64,000 nucleotides of DNA from the NCBI RefSeq assembly GCF_016921115.1, contig NZ_JAFFZS010000008.1, positions 186,001 to 250,000 on the forward strand, given 5' to 3'. Made by a program: the position numbers and the translations under genes. The notes below the pieces were generated by a model. That model was not told where the DNA came from. It made no database searches and worked only from the letters and a program-made list of their open reading frames with translations. Source of the DNA: Streptomyces actuosus (GTDB lineage: Bacteria > Actinomycetota > Actinomycetes > Streptomycetales > Streptomycetaceae). Below are positions 8,402 to 15,422 of this stretch, piece after piece (within the stretch, counting starts at the first letter, position 1; each line of letters starts with the position of its first letter).

Positions 8402-9779
8402 GCGGCTCCAGCCTGCCCTTCCGTGCCGGCTCCGGTCCGTCGGCGGCGTCCCCGCCGACGACACCCCGCCGGGCGGCGTCCCGGGGCGAGGGTCCCGGTG
8501 CCGGAAGCGGCTCCGGTGCGGCCGACGACTGCGGAGCGGGCCCGGGGCCCGCGGCAGGCCCCCGCAGGGGGGCGGAGCGGGCGGGCAGGCCCTCGGGCCG
8601 GTCCGCGTCCCCGCGGGAGCCGCGCGCGCCGGACCACCACCGCGGGGCCGTGCGCGGGTCGCCGCCCGGTCCACCGCCGGGGCGGCGGGCGGTGTCCGCG
8701 GCGTGCCACCGGCGCAGCGCGCGGACGACGTCGGCCCCGCCGACCGGTTCGAGCGCGCCGTCGAGGGCGGTCCCTGCCCGCCGCAGGGCGTCACCGATCC
8801 GTTCGGCGGCCCGGGCGTAGTCCTCCGTCAGCGCTGCGCGGGGCAGGTCCACGGCGGGCCGCATGACGTCCGGGAAGACGGACTGGACGTACTCGAACCG
8901 CAGATAGGCGGTGAGGTCCGGGTCGAGCCCGGCGATCAGCGGCGTGTGCCCGGCCCGCTCCATCGCCTCGGCCCACAGGTCGGTGACGCGTGCGCGCTCG
9001 TCGTCGTCGTAGGCCATGCGGACCAGATGGGTGGCCAGGTCGTGCAACGGGTCGCCGTAGAGACTGAGTTCCCAGTCCAGCACCGACAGGCGCTCCCCGT
9101 CCGGTGTCCGCGTCACGACCACGTTCGCCCGGTGGACGTCCGTGTGCAGCAGGACGAAGGGCCGGCCGGTCAGGTGCGGCACCGACCGCAGGAAGCGGCG
9201 CATGAGGTCGTCCGGGATCCCCAACGCGTCGAACAGTTCCCCGAAGCGTTCCCGGTTGCGCCGGTGCACCCGCTCCTCGGTGAAGCGGGCCAGCCGCTCC
9301 AGGAACCCCTGGCTGTCACCGCTCGCGGGCCAGTCGGCCGGCCGCGGCGGCAGCGCGTCGGCCGGTACGGCGGCGAGGCGTGCGAAGAACGCGGCGAGCT
9401 CGGCCGCGCGCACCGGCCCGACCGGGCCCTTCGGTGTCTCCTCGGCCAGGACGGTGCCGACGACGTACTCGTGCACCGACCACTGCCCGAGGTCGGCCAG
9501 GCAGCGGGGGACGCCGTCGAGTCGGGCGCACACCGCGCTCAGCACCTCGGGCTCCCGCCAGTGGCGGGGCAGGACCTCCACGGTGTCGGAGGGGACGCGG
9601 AACTTGGCGCGCACCCGGCCGGACTCCAGGTCCAGAAGGAAGGCCAGGGGCCGGCCGACCGGGAGGATGTGGTTGCTGTTGTGGTGGCCGACGGCCACCT
9701 CGCCGCGCCTCCTTCGGCGCAGGCCCGCGAAGAACCGCACGAGCGCTGCGTGGGTCCGGTGGGGCAGGTGGTGCCGCAT
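8391..9779 (-). CDS. APH/choline-kinase-like phosphotransferase
   Basis: A 462-residue protein kinase-fold small-molecule phosphotransferase. The catalytic loop is LLHTDVHRANVVV (HxDxxxxN), and the metal-binding segment is VLDWELSLYGDP in place of the usual D-x-D/E. The N-terminal lobe has conserved PLAFLLDLESG and FRVPSDTVEVLPR rather than an obvious glycine loop. The last 110 residues are a Gly/Pro/Arg-rich tail with no recognised fold, possibly disordered. It is coupled to a HAD hydrolase gene. A kinase/phosphatase pair suggests a phosphorylated metabolite made and removed locally, which is inference. Aminoglycoside resistance is possible but not indicated. Confidence 0.8.
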   Translation of the reverse strand: MRHHLPHRTHAALVRFFAGLRRRRRGEVAVGHHNSNHILPVGRPLAFLLDLESGRVRAKFRVPSDTVEVLPRHWREPEVLSAVCARLDGVPRCLADLGQWSVHEYVVGTVLAEETPKGPVGPVRAAELAAFFARLAAVPADALPPRPADWPASGDSQGFLERLARFTEERVHRRNRERFGELFDALGIPDDLMRRFLRSVPHLTGRPFVLLHTDVHRANVVVTRTPDGERLSVLDWELSLYGDPLHDLATHLVRMAYDDDERARVTDLWAEAMERAGHTPLIAGLDPDLTAYLRFEYVQSVFPDVMRPAVDLPRAALTEDYARAAERIGDALRRAGTALDGALEPVGGADVVRALRRWHAADTARRPGGGPGGDPRTAPRWWSGARGSRGDADRPEGLPARSAPLRGPAAGPGPAPQSSAAPEPLPAPGPSPRDAARRGVVGGDAADGPEPARKGRLEPHGC

Positions 9780-9893
9780 GGACGGAGACAGTACAGCGCG
9801 AGGTGATGCTTCTCACGTTTACGGACGCATTCTTCCGCCATGTGGACACCTCTCCCCCTGGTCCGACGGTGCGTCACCTCGCCCGTCGCCGGG

Positions 9894-10748
9894 TCAGGCG
9901 GAGGCCAGCGGGTCGCCCAGCATGTCCCACTGCGCCTCGAACCAGTGCTTCAGCGCGGCGAACTCCGAGTGCTCGTCCGGGTCGGCCGGGTGGTGGTGCA
10001 GCGGCGCCCCCACGCCCATGACGTCCAGGCCCGGGACGGGCGTACGCCCCCTGGGGCCCACCGGCTTGCGCACCGGCAGGTAGTACCCGAGCAGGACGTC
10101 GGAGCCGTTCAGCACGTACAGCTTGAAGCCGGGTGTCATCGGCAGTCGGCGTACCTCCAGCGCGGACTCCACGCCGCACTCGCTCAGCTCGGTGTGGCAC
10201 TGCCGCAGGACGTCCACATGCTCGGCCACCCGCTCCCGCCATCCCCCGAGGCCGCTGTCGTCGTCCGGGTCCAGCGAGCGCGGGTAGTACAGCGGCGCCC
10301 TCTCGTCGGGCAGCAGGATCCGCACGCGCACCGTCCGCGGGCGGAACTCCCCGTACTGCACCCGCCCCACCTGTGCCTTGAACAGACCGACGAACGACTC
10401 CCCGGTCAAGGCACTGACGTCGAGGGTGACGTGCTCGCGGCCGACGAACAGCTCGTGCAGGAAGCTGTACAGCTGCGGGCGCTCCTGGGGGCCGCCGGAC
10501 GCCCACGACGGCCGCCGCAGCACCACGGTCTTGCTGCCCTGCCGGGAGCGGATGTACTTCTCCACGGCCAACTTGTCCATCACCCGCTGCAGGGTGTCCT
10601 TGGAGCAGTTCAGCTCTCCGGACAGTTCGCTGCGCGTGGGCAGGACGCCGCCGACCGGATAACGGCCCTCGGCGATCCGGCCCAGGATGGCGTCGTACAC
10701 GCGGCTGAAGGTCCGACCGCCGCTCTCACCGCTGCCCGATGAAGTCAC
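9894..10748 (-). CDS. GntR-family regulator with DevA-type effector domain (paralogue 1)
   Basis: A 284-residue regulator. Residues about 12-75 form a GntR winged helix (VYDAILGRIAEGRYPVGG, LPTRSELSGELNCSKDTLQRVMDKL). The C-terminal domain matches that of the three other GntR proteins in this cluster: VTLDVSALTGESF, then RPRTVRVRILLP, then GFKLYVLNGSDVLLGYY. That last segment aligns with a phospholipase-D HxKxxxxD motif in which His is Gly and Asp is Asn. It is transcribed divergently from a 63-residue membrane protein with inverted repeats between them. It is the most divergent of the four. Start is GTG at 10746-10748. Confidence 0.85.
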   Translation of the reverse strand: MTSSGSGESGGRTFSRVYDAILGRIAEGRYPVGGVLPTRSELSGELNCSKDTLQRVMDKLAVEKYIRSRQGSKTVVLRRPSWASGGPQERPQLYSFLHELFVGREHVTLDVSALTGESFVGLFKAQVGRVQYGEFRPRTVRVRILLPDERAPLYYPRSLDPDDDSGLGGWRERVAEHVDVLRQCHTELSECGVESALEVRRLPMTPGFKLYVLNGSDVLLGYYLPVRKPVGPRGRTPVPGLDVMGVGAPLHHHPADPDEHSEFAALKHWFEAQWDMLGDPLASA

Positions 10749-10829
10749 ACCCCGAACCTACCGCTTTCCTGACGGGGCGACACCGGGTCGGGTCGCGGTA
10801 CCGCCCCAATAGGCCTGCCGAGTTAACCG

Positions 10830-10878
10830 ATCTGTCCGACCGGGAACAGATGAGTCAGGAAGACCAGATCAATTGGTC
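10830..10878. promoter_or_regulatory. Inverted repeats in the GntR-1/small-protein-1 divergent promoter
   Basis: Two candidate operators: ATCTGT-N10-ACAGAT at 10830-10851 and GACCA-N7-TGGTC at 10862-10878. They lie 29-77 bases upstream of the small membrane protein start and 80-130 bases upstream of the GntR start. They differ in sequence from the palindromes at the other two divergent pairs, as the regulator also does. Confidence 0.5.
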
Positions 10879-10906
10879 CGATCGGCCGGTGACATCGGGG
10901 GGAACC

Positions 10907-11098
10907 ATGAAGGCGTCGGAGTGGTGGGAGTTACTGGCGGGCATCGCGATGACCTGCGTGGAGCAAGGGGCGCAACAGAGATACGGCCTGCTCGCGCCGG
11001 TCGCCCTGCTGTCCCTGTCAATTGGCCTGAGATTGGTCAAGGCGAAGCCAGGCGTCACGCTCGTCCTGGCCTTCGTCCTGCTGAACCTCGTGGCCTGA
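10907..11098 (+). CDS. Small membrane protein, paralogue 1 (63 residues)
   Basis: A tiny hydrophobic protein with two likely membrane segments (about residues 9-20 extended by flanking apolar residues, and 28-41/49-63). It shares a signature with the small proteins at 13817 and 15097: EQ (19-20), a tyrosine-glycine (26-27), SIGL (38-41) and KAK (45-47). ATG at 10907 follows GGGGGGAA. It is transcribed away from a DevA-type GntR gene and stands head-to-tail against the devB-like HAD gene. No family name is known to me. It is too short to name by fold; possible roles are a membrane-associated regulator or a small toxin-like peptide. Confidence 0.75.
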   Translation: MKASEWWELLAGIAMTCVEQGAQQRYGLLAPVALLSLSIGLRLVKAKPGVTLVLAFVLLNLVA

Positions 11099-11111
11099 CC
11101 GGTGTGGCGAC

Positions 11112-11852
11112 TCAGGATCGCCGCACGGCTTCCAGGAGCGGCTCCAGGGAACGCGTGATGCTGTGCTCGGGCACACCCGCCCTTTGCATCTGTTCCGCCG
11201 TCGCGTCGTGGCGCGCGTAGCCGACGAACGGCACGCCGGCGCGGACGGCCGCGGTGTGGTCGGAGAGGCTGTCACCGATCATCAGCGAGGTCTCGGGCGC
11301 GGCGCCCAGGGCGGTCAGCGCCGTGTTCAGGGTTCTCGGGTGCGGCTTGAGCAGGCTCAGGTCCCGGGTACGGCCGTAGATGTGCGGGTCGAAGCAGCGC
11401 AGCAGACCGCGTCCGCGCAGATACGAGGACACCGTCCGGGCCGAGTTGTTGGTCACGATCGCCAGTTGCACCCCCACCGCCACCCAGGTGCGGATCAGGA
11501 CGTCGGCGTGCGCCGTGGGACGGGCCCGCCGGGCCGCCCTCAACTCGTGTCGGGTGAGCTGCTCCTCTAGTTCGGCGACGAGGTCGCTGCCCGGGTGGCG
11601 CTCCGCGATCGAGCTCAGCACGCCGTGCGGGTCCTCGCTGCGGCGTTCGGAGTCGGTGAGCACCCAGCCGAGCCCCCGCTCGTCCAGCCACTCCACCTGC
11701 TCCGCGGCGATCCGATCGGCCGGGCACCCGTGGAACAGCAGGCAGATCGGCCCGTCGAAGTCGAACAGCACATGCCGAGCGCCCGCGACCAGTGCCCGAA
11801 GGCCCTCGGACTCGCGGGTCACCCGGTGGGCCCGTCCCGTCTCAGCAGTCAC
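11112..11852 (-). CDS. devB: HAD-superfamily hydrolase, probable DevB
   Basis: A 246-residue HAD phosphatase: motif I VLFDFDGPICLLF, motif II IVTNNSA, motif III Lys in LLKPHP, motif IV MIGDSLSD. The start is taken as GTG at 11850-11852, whose bases overlap the TGA of the upstream GntR gene (GTGA), indicating translational coupling. In S. coelicolor, devA (a GntR regulator) forms an operon with devB, a putative hydrolase needed for aerial mycelium on some media. Position, orientation and coupling match that pair. The substrate is unknown. It is a paralogue of the HAD at 7679-8401. Confidence 0.85.
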   Translation of the reverse strand: MTAETGRAHRVTRESEGLRALVAGARHVLFDFDGPICLLFHGCPADRIAAEQVEWLDERGLGWVLTDSERRSEDPHGVLSSIAERHPGSDLVAELEEQLTRHELRAARRARPTAHADVLIRTWVAVGVQLAIVTNNSARTVSSYLRGRGLLRCFDPHIYGRTRDLSLLKPHPRTLNTALTALGAAPETSLMIGDSLSDHTAAVRAGVPFVGYARHDATAEQMQRAGVPEHSITRSLEPLLEAVRRS

Positions 11853-12706
11853 CAGGCGAGTGTCTGCCGGGGAGCCATCAAATCCCAGAGGGAGTCCAGG
11901 TGTCTCCTCATGTCCTGCACGCACTGCGCGCCCCGTCCGCCCTCCTCCAGACGGAACTCGAACAGGGGCGACTCCGTGCCGTGGGCGTCGAAGATCTCGA
12001 CCGGTCCCTCGCCGGGCAGATCGCGCGTGTACCGGGCGCTGGTGTACCGGCCCTCCAGGCCCAGCCTGCCGTTGAGCACGTACTGCTTCACCGTCGGCGA
12101 GCACGGCAGCGGCCGGAAGTCCGCGACGGCGTCGATGCCGTGATCGCGCCGGAGGCTGCGGATCTGGACCTCGATGACCGCCTTCTGGCTCCTGATCTGG
12201 TCCCTGAGTGCCTGCTGGACCCGGTCGGTCAGGTCGGTCCGGGACACGGGCGTGGGATAGAGCAGCAGGGCGTCCGGGCCCGGCAGCAGGCAGCGCACCT
12301 CGACCGACGCGGGGCGCACCTTCCCGGCCGCGACCATCCGGTGCATGTCGATCAGCGCCCACATGAGGGTCTCGGCCGTGAAGCACACCGCGTCGATCCG
12401 CACCGCCGACTCCTGGAACGCCTCCTCCAGGTACGAGGTCAGCACCACCCGGGCGTCCTGGCCCGGCTGCCGCTGCGCCGGGAGGTCGGCCACCCGGGGC
12501 GGGCTGCCCTTGGTGACGTGGGTGAGCAGTCCGTCCTGCTGAAGGGCGCGCAGGGCCTGGCGGACGGCGCCGCGCTCGACACCGAACTCACCCGCCAGCT
12601 CGGCCTGGGTGGGCAGACGGTCGCCCTTCTTGAGCTCACCGGCGCGGATGCGGGCGCGCAGGGCGTCGGCGATCTCCTGGGGCGAGTGTCGGGTGCTGCC
12701 GTTCAC
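11849..12706 (-). CDS. devA: GntR-family developmental regulator, probable DevA
   Basis: A 285-residue GntR regulator. The winged helix is residues about 8-70 (PQEIADALRARIRAGEL, LPTQAELAGEFGVERGAVRQALRAL). The effector domain contains VRIDAVCFTAETL, RPASVEVRCLLP and SPTVKQYVLNG, the decayed HxKxxxxD-like segment. I use the GTG at 12704-12706 with AGGAG upstream, the same context as its neighbour. Coupling to the HAD gene identifies it as DevA, a self-repressing regulator required for normal aerial hyphae and spore chains in S. coelicolor. A 12-base palindrome CCGGTGCACCGG (12755-12766) lies in the 60-base gap upstream and could be a self-control site. Confidence 0.82.
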   Translation of the reverse strand: MNGSTRHSPQEIADALRARIRAGELKKGDRLPTQAELAGEFGVERGAVRQALRALQQDGLLTHVTKGSPPRVADLPAQRQPGQDARVVLTSYLEEAFQESAVRIDAVCFTAETLMWALIDMHRMVAAGKVRPASVEVRCLLPGPDALLLYPTPVSRTDLTDRVQQALRDQIRSQKAVIEVQIRSLRRDHGIDAVADFRPLPCSPTVKQYVLNGRLGLEGRYTSARYTRDLPGEGPVEIFDAHGTESPLFEFRLEEGGRGAQCVQDMRRHLDSLWDLMAPRQTLAW

Positions 12707-12766
12707 GGCGTTCTCCTGGTTCGTCACCGGGACGGTCGTGGTGTCGGCGGCCGTCCGGTGCACCGG

Positions 12767-13627
12767 TCAGCCGAGGTTCAGGTCTGTGGTGATGGTTTCC
12801 CACAGGGCGTCGAACCACTTCTGGGACTCCTCGACGAACCGTGCGTCCCGGCCGGCGTCCTGGGCGAACGGGAAGAGCAGGGACTCGGCACCGAGCACGT
12901 CGTACAGCTCCGTCGTCGCCCCCGTGGCGGCCGTCCCGGGGTCGACGTACTCGCTGCGCCGCCCGATCATGTAGTACGCGAACAGTGCCTCGGTGCCGTT
13001 GAGCAGGTACAGCTTCACCGGCGGGGTGAACGGCAACGCGCGGAAGGTGACCCGCACGTCGATGCCGTGCGAGGAGCGCAGCGCCAGCAGGTTGTGCCGC
13101 AGCACCTGGCCGTGCGCGTTGCGCATCTGCAGCCAGCGCCGGTGGACGGCGTCGTCGTCGCCCTGCACGGGGGTGGGGAAGGCCAGGGAGATGTCCCGCG
13201 AGGGCAGCAGGATGCGGGCCTCGACGGACTCCGGCCGGAGTGTGCCCTGGTGGATCAGGCGCATGGGCTCCCCCAGGCCGATCATGAGCGACTCCGCCGT
13301 CAGGCAGACGGCGTCGATCGTGACCCGCCGGGCGGCGAACGCCTCGGTCAGCCGCGGCGCCAGGCCCACCAGCGTCGACTGCGGCTGCTCGCCGGCCGGC
13401 GTCGGCTCCGCGATACGCGGCGGGCTGCCCTTGCTGATGTTGGTCAGCAGACCGTCCTCCTGGAGGGCGCGCAGGGCTTGGCGGACGGTGCCGCGCTCGA
13501 CACCGAACTCACCCGCCAACTCGGCCTGGGTGGGCAGGCGGTCGCCGGCCTTGAGTTCGCCGACGCGGATGCGTTCGCGCAGGATGTCGGCGATCTCCTG
13601 GGGCGTGCGCCGGGTGCTGCCGTTCAC
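12767..13627 (-). CDS. GntR-family regulator, DevA-like paralogue 3
   Basis: A 286-residue regulator: winged helix (residues 10-70) almost identical in the recognition region to DevA (LPTQAELAGEFGVERG(T/A)VRQALRAL), then the shared effector domain. The decayed motif is P203-V-K205-x4-N210 (conserved Lys kept, His to Pro, Asp to Asn). GTG at 13625-13627 is chosen over an upstream ATG (13654) because AGGAG is well spaced and the same VNGSTR start occurs in DevA. It may be the first gene of a three-gene unit with devA-devB (60-base gap). It diverges from a 62-residue membrane protein across a palindromic region. In S. coelicolor a devA-like gene named devE lies beside devA; this or the 14020 gene may correspond. 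Confidence 0.85.
   Translation of the reverse strand: MNGSTRRTPQEIADILRERIRVGELKAGDRLPTQAELAGEFGVERGTVRQALRALQEDGLLTNISKGSPPRIAEPTPAGEQPQSTLVGLAPRLTEAFAARRVTIDAVCLTAESLMIGLGEPMRLIHQGTLRPESVEARILLPSRDISLAFPTPVQGDDDAVHRRWLQMRNAHGQVLRHNLLALRSSHGIDVRVTFRALPFTPPVKLYLLNGTEALFAYYMIGRRSEYVDPGTAATGATTELYDVLGAESLLFPFAQDAGRDARFVEESQKWFDALWETITTDLNLG
12987..13111. repeat. 125-base perfect repeat inside GntR-3 (partner at 14225-14349)
   Basis: These 125 bases are identical, base for base, to 14225-14349 in the neighbouring GntR-4 gene. They encode residues about 173-214, the part of the effector domain carrying the decayed HxKxxxxD-like segment. Flanking sequence in both genes is clearly diverged, including at synonymous positions. 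Recent gene conversion or strong local constraint are the two explanations. Confidence 0.9.
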
Positions 13628-13744
13628 TGCCACGTTCTCCTGAGTCACGACCAAACGCTACAACTCTGACCTATCTCCAGGGAGTTGTTTGAAACCTGTT
13701 TATGAGATGCGGCCAAGTGGGGACAACCTCGTTAGAGATATTCC

Positions 13745-13777
13745 GAGTTGGTTGCCAACTCAGCCAAGTTGGCAACC
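13745..13777. promoter_or_regulatory. Overlapping palindromes (operator candidate) between GntR-3 and small protein 2
   Basis: GAGTTGG-TTG-CCAACTC (13745-13761) has perfect 7-base arms. It overlaps a second perfect inverted repeat with 11-base arms, GGTTGCCAACT (13750-13760) and AGTTGGCAACC (13767-13777), around 6 bases. The site lies 40-72 bases before the small-protein ATG and 118-150 bases before the GntR GTG. The first palindrome has the same layout and core (GTTGG-N3-CCAAC) as the site at 15020-15038, so the sites are homologous. Confidence 0.75.
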
Positions 13778-13816
13778 AGAAGGAGGAAGATCCACCGACT
13801 GAAGGGGGAAACCCAC

Positions 13817-14005
13817 ATGCCTGCCCTCGCCCTCCTCTCCGCCGTCCTCGTCGTCACCTTCGAACAGGCCGTCCGATGGAAGTACGGCCCGATGGGCATC
13901 GTCGGACTGCTGCTCCTCACCATCGGCCTGAAGGCCAAGAGCCCCGCCGTCAGCTCTCTGGGGGCGGTCGTCCTCGCGCTGCTGGTCACCGGCCCCGCGC
14001 TCTAG
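13817..14005 (+). CDS. Small membrane protein, paralogue 2 (62 residues)
   Basis: A 62-residue hydrophobic protein: membrane segments about 2-15, 25-38 and 46-60, with short charged loops. Signature residues E16-Q17, W21, G24-P25, G27, T35-I36-G37 and K39-A40-K41 are at the same positions as in the protein at 15097. ATG at 13817 follows GAAGGGGGAA. It is divergent from DevA-like GntR-3 and convergent with GntR-4, whose stop lies 14 bases away across a CCGGGCCCGG palindrome. I know no family for it. Expression is expected to be repressed by a DevA-type regulator. Confidence 0.78.
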   Translation: MPALALLSAVLVVTFEQAVRWKYGPMGIVGLLLLTIGLKAKSPAVSSLGAVVLALLVTGPAL

Positions 14006-14019
14006 CCGGGCCCGGCCGG

Positions 14020-14934
14020 TCACGACAGCTGCAGGTCCGAGCTGATCGTCTCCCACAGCCCGTCGAACCACAGCCCCGCCTGCTCCACGAACCTGGCGTC
14101 CCGCAGCACCGGGCCCCGCGCGAAGGCGAAGAGCATCGACCGGGTGCCCTCCGCGTCGTACAGCCGGAGCTCCTCCTGGTCGATCTCCGTCCGGTGCTGC
14201 CGCAGCGTGTAGTAGGCGAACAGCGCCTCGGTGCCGTTGAGCAGGTACAGCTTCACCGGCGGGGTGAACGGCAACGCGCGGAAGGTGACCCGCACGTCGA
14301 TGCCGTGCGAGGAGCGCAGCGCCAGCAGGTTGTGCCGCAGCACCTGGCCCTGGGCGTTGCGCTGCGCCAGCCAGCGTCTGTGGAGCCGCCCGTCGGCCCC
14401 GGGGTCCACCGGCGCCGGGAAGGCGAGTTCGATGTCCCGCGACGGCAGCAGGACCCTGACGTCGACCTTGGCCGGTTTCCGTTCCCCGGCGTGGATGCGG
14501 CGCAGCGGTTCGCCGATCGCCAGGGTGAGGGAGACCGCTGTCAGGCACAGGGCGTCGATCTCGACGTGCGGGGCCGCGAAGGCCTCGGCGATGCGCGGGG
14601 CCAGAGCCACGGTCGTCGGCTGCGGCGGGACGCCGGGGCCGGCGGGCATCCTGCCCGCGCCCGCTTCGCGGGCGACGACGGCGGGGGCACCCTTGGAAAC
14701 GTCGCTCAGCAGGTGCTCGGACTGCAGGATGCGCAGCGCCTGGCGCACGGCGCCGCGCTCCACCCCGAACTCTTCGGCCAGCCTGGCCTGCGTGGGCATG
14801 CGCTGGCCGGGCCGCAGGCGCCCCGAGAGGATCCGGGCGCGCAGTTCGTCGGCGACCTCGCGATGGGTCGGCTGTGACCGCCGTGGCCTCTGGGGCCGGT
14901 TCCGTCCATTGGCGGAGGCGTGTTCCGGGTCCAC
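14020..14934 (-). CDS. GntR-family regulator, DevA-like paralogue 4
   Basis: A 304-residue regulator with the same plan: winged helix (REVADELRARILSGRL, MPTQARLAEEFGVERGAVRQALRIL), Pro/Gly-rich linker, and effector domain with VEIDALCLTAVSL, KVDVRVLLP and PPVKLYLLNG. Part of the last domain is DNA-identical to GntR-3 over 125 bases. The start is uncertain: GTG at 14932-14934 is used; an in-frame TTG at 14949 would add five residues. No good ribosome-binding site precedes either. It is divergent from a 61-residue membrane protein with two strong palindromes between them. Confidence 0.83.
   Translation of the reverse strand: MDPEHASANGRNRPQRPRRSQPTHREVADELRARILSGRLRPGQRMPTQARLAEEFGVERGAVRQALRILQSEHLLSDVSKGAPAVVAREAGAGRMPAGPGVPPQPTTVALAPRIAEAFAAPHVEIDALCLTAVSLTLAIGEPLRRIHAGERKPAKVDVRVLLPSRDIELAFPAPVDPGADGRLHRRWLAQRNAQGQVLRHNLLALRSSHGIDVRVTFRALPFTPPVKLYLLNGTEALFAYYTLRQHRTEIDQEELRLYDAEGTRSMLFAFARGPVLRDARFVEQAGLWFDGLWETISSDLQLS
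14225..14349. repeat. 125-base perfect repeat inside GntR-4 (partner at 12987-13111)
   Basis: Identical to 12987-13111 in GntR-3, same orientation relative to the gene. See that entry for the coding content. Similarity drops at both ends within a few bases. Confidence 0.9.
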
Positions 14935-14981
14935 AGCCAAACGGTACAACTTCCCGCCATCTTGCGGCAGTTCTGTGAAAG

Positions 14982-15016
14982 GTGGTTATGAGCCGCTTCC
15001 AAGCGGAGATAACCAC
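14982..15016. promoter_or_regulatory. Bipartite palindrome upstream of small protein 3
   Basis: Nested perfect arms: GTGGTTAT (14982-14989) with ATAACCAC (15009-15016), and CCGCTT (14993-14998) with AAGCGG (15001-15006). The equivalent stretch before small protein 2 (about 13699-13727, TTATGAG...GGCCAAGTGGGGACAACC) keeps the same layout but has lost the symmetry. The shared layout shows the two divergent promoters were duplicated along with their genes. Confidence 0.65.
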
Positions 15017-15019
15017 TGT

Positions 15020-15038
15020 GAAGTTGGTCGCCAACTTC
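15020..15038. promoter_or_regulatory. Perfect palindrome GAAGTTGG-N3-CCAACTTC, operator candidate
   Basis: GAAGTTGG (15020-15027), TCG, CCAACTTC (15031-15038): perfect 8-base arms. It matches 13745-13761 in core sequence, spacing and position relative to the divergent GntR and small-protein genes. This is the form expected for a GntR dimer site. DevA self-regulation is known, which supports regulator binding here, but which of the paralogues binds is unknown. Confidence 0.75.
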
Positions 15039-15096
15039 GACAACATGGTCGAGATTCCGAAAGGTTGGCTGCCGACTCAACCGAAGGGGGACCGCC

Positions 15097-15282
15097 ATGC
15101 CACTCGTCGCCATCGCCCTCGCCGCCCTGGCCGTCGGATTCGAGCAACTCGTCCAGTGGAGGTTCGGCCCGTTGGGCATCGTCGCCCTCGTGGCCCTGAC
15201 CATCGGTGTGAAGGCGAAGAACGCCATGATCGGCGGCGTCGGCGCGGTCGTCCTCGTGATGCTGCTGGCCCAGTCCGGCTGA
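15097..15282 (+). CDS. Small membrane protein, paralogue 3 (61 residues)
   Basis: A 61-residue hydrophobic protein, segments about 2-14, 26-38 and 44-58. It shares E16-Q17, W21, F23-G24-P25, G27, T35-I36-G37 and K39-A40-K41 with the protein at 13817, and the looser EQ...YG...SIG...KAK with that at 10907. ATG at 15097 follows AAGGGGGA. Hairpins downstream (15286-15307 and 15357-15390) close the transcript, so it is probably a single-gene unit under control of the divergent GntR-4. Confidence 0.78.
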   Translation: MPLVAIALAALAVGFEQLVQWRFGPLGIVALVALTIGVKAKNAMIGGVGAVVLVMLLAQSG

Positions 15283-15285
15283 CGG

Positions 15286-15307
15286 GGCTCCCTTCCGGAG
15301 GGGAGCC
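15286..15307. terminator. Hairpin after small protein 3
   Basis: GGCTCCCTTCC pairs with GGAGGGGAGCC with one mismatch, four bases after the stop codon of the small gene. There is no T-tract, as is usual in Streptomyces. Confidence 0.5.
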
Positions 15308-15356
15308 GGGAGCCCGGTCGGCCGGAACCACTACGACCACAACGACAACCCAACAG

Positions 15357-15390
15357 CCCGCTGCCCGGCCTGCTACGGACCGGCAGCGGG
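15357..15390. terminator. Hairpin between convergent small gene and Eis-like gene
   Basis: CCCGCTGCC (15357-15365) pairs with GGCAGCGGG (15382-15390). It lies between two convergent genes, so it may stop transcription from both sides. Confidence 0.55.
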
Positions 15391-15422
15391 CAGCGGACCC
15401 CGTCACCGGCGGAAGGAGCACC

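Noticed and set aside
8391..9779. Aminoglycoside resistance gene
   Set aside because: APH fold is clear, but coupling to a HAD hydrolase and position in a regulator cluster fit metabolism better; no resistance-family signature seen.
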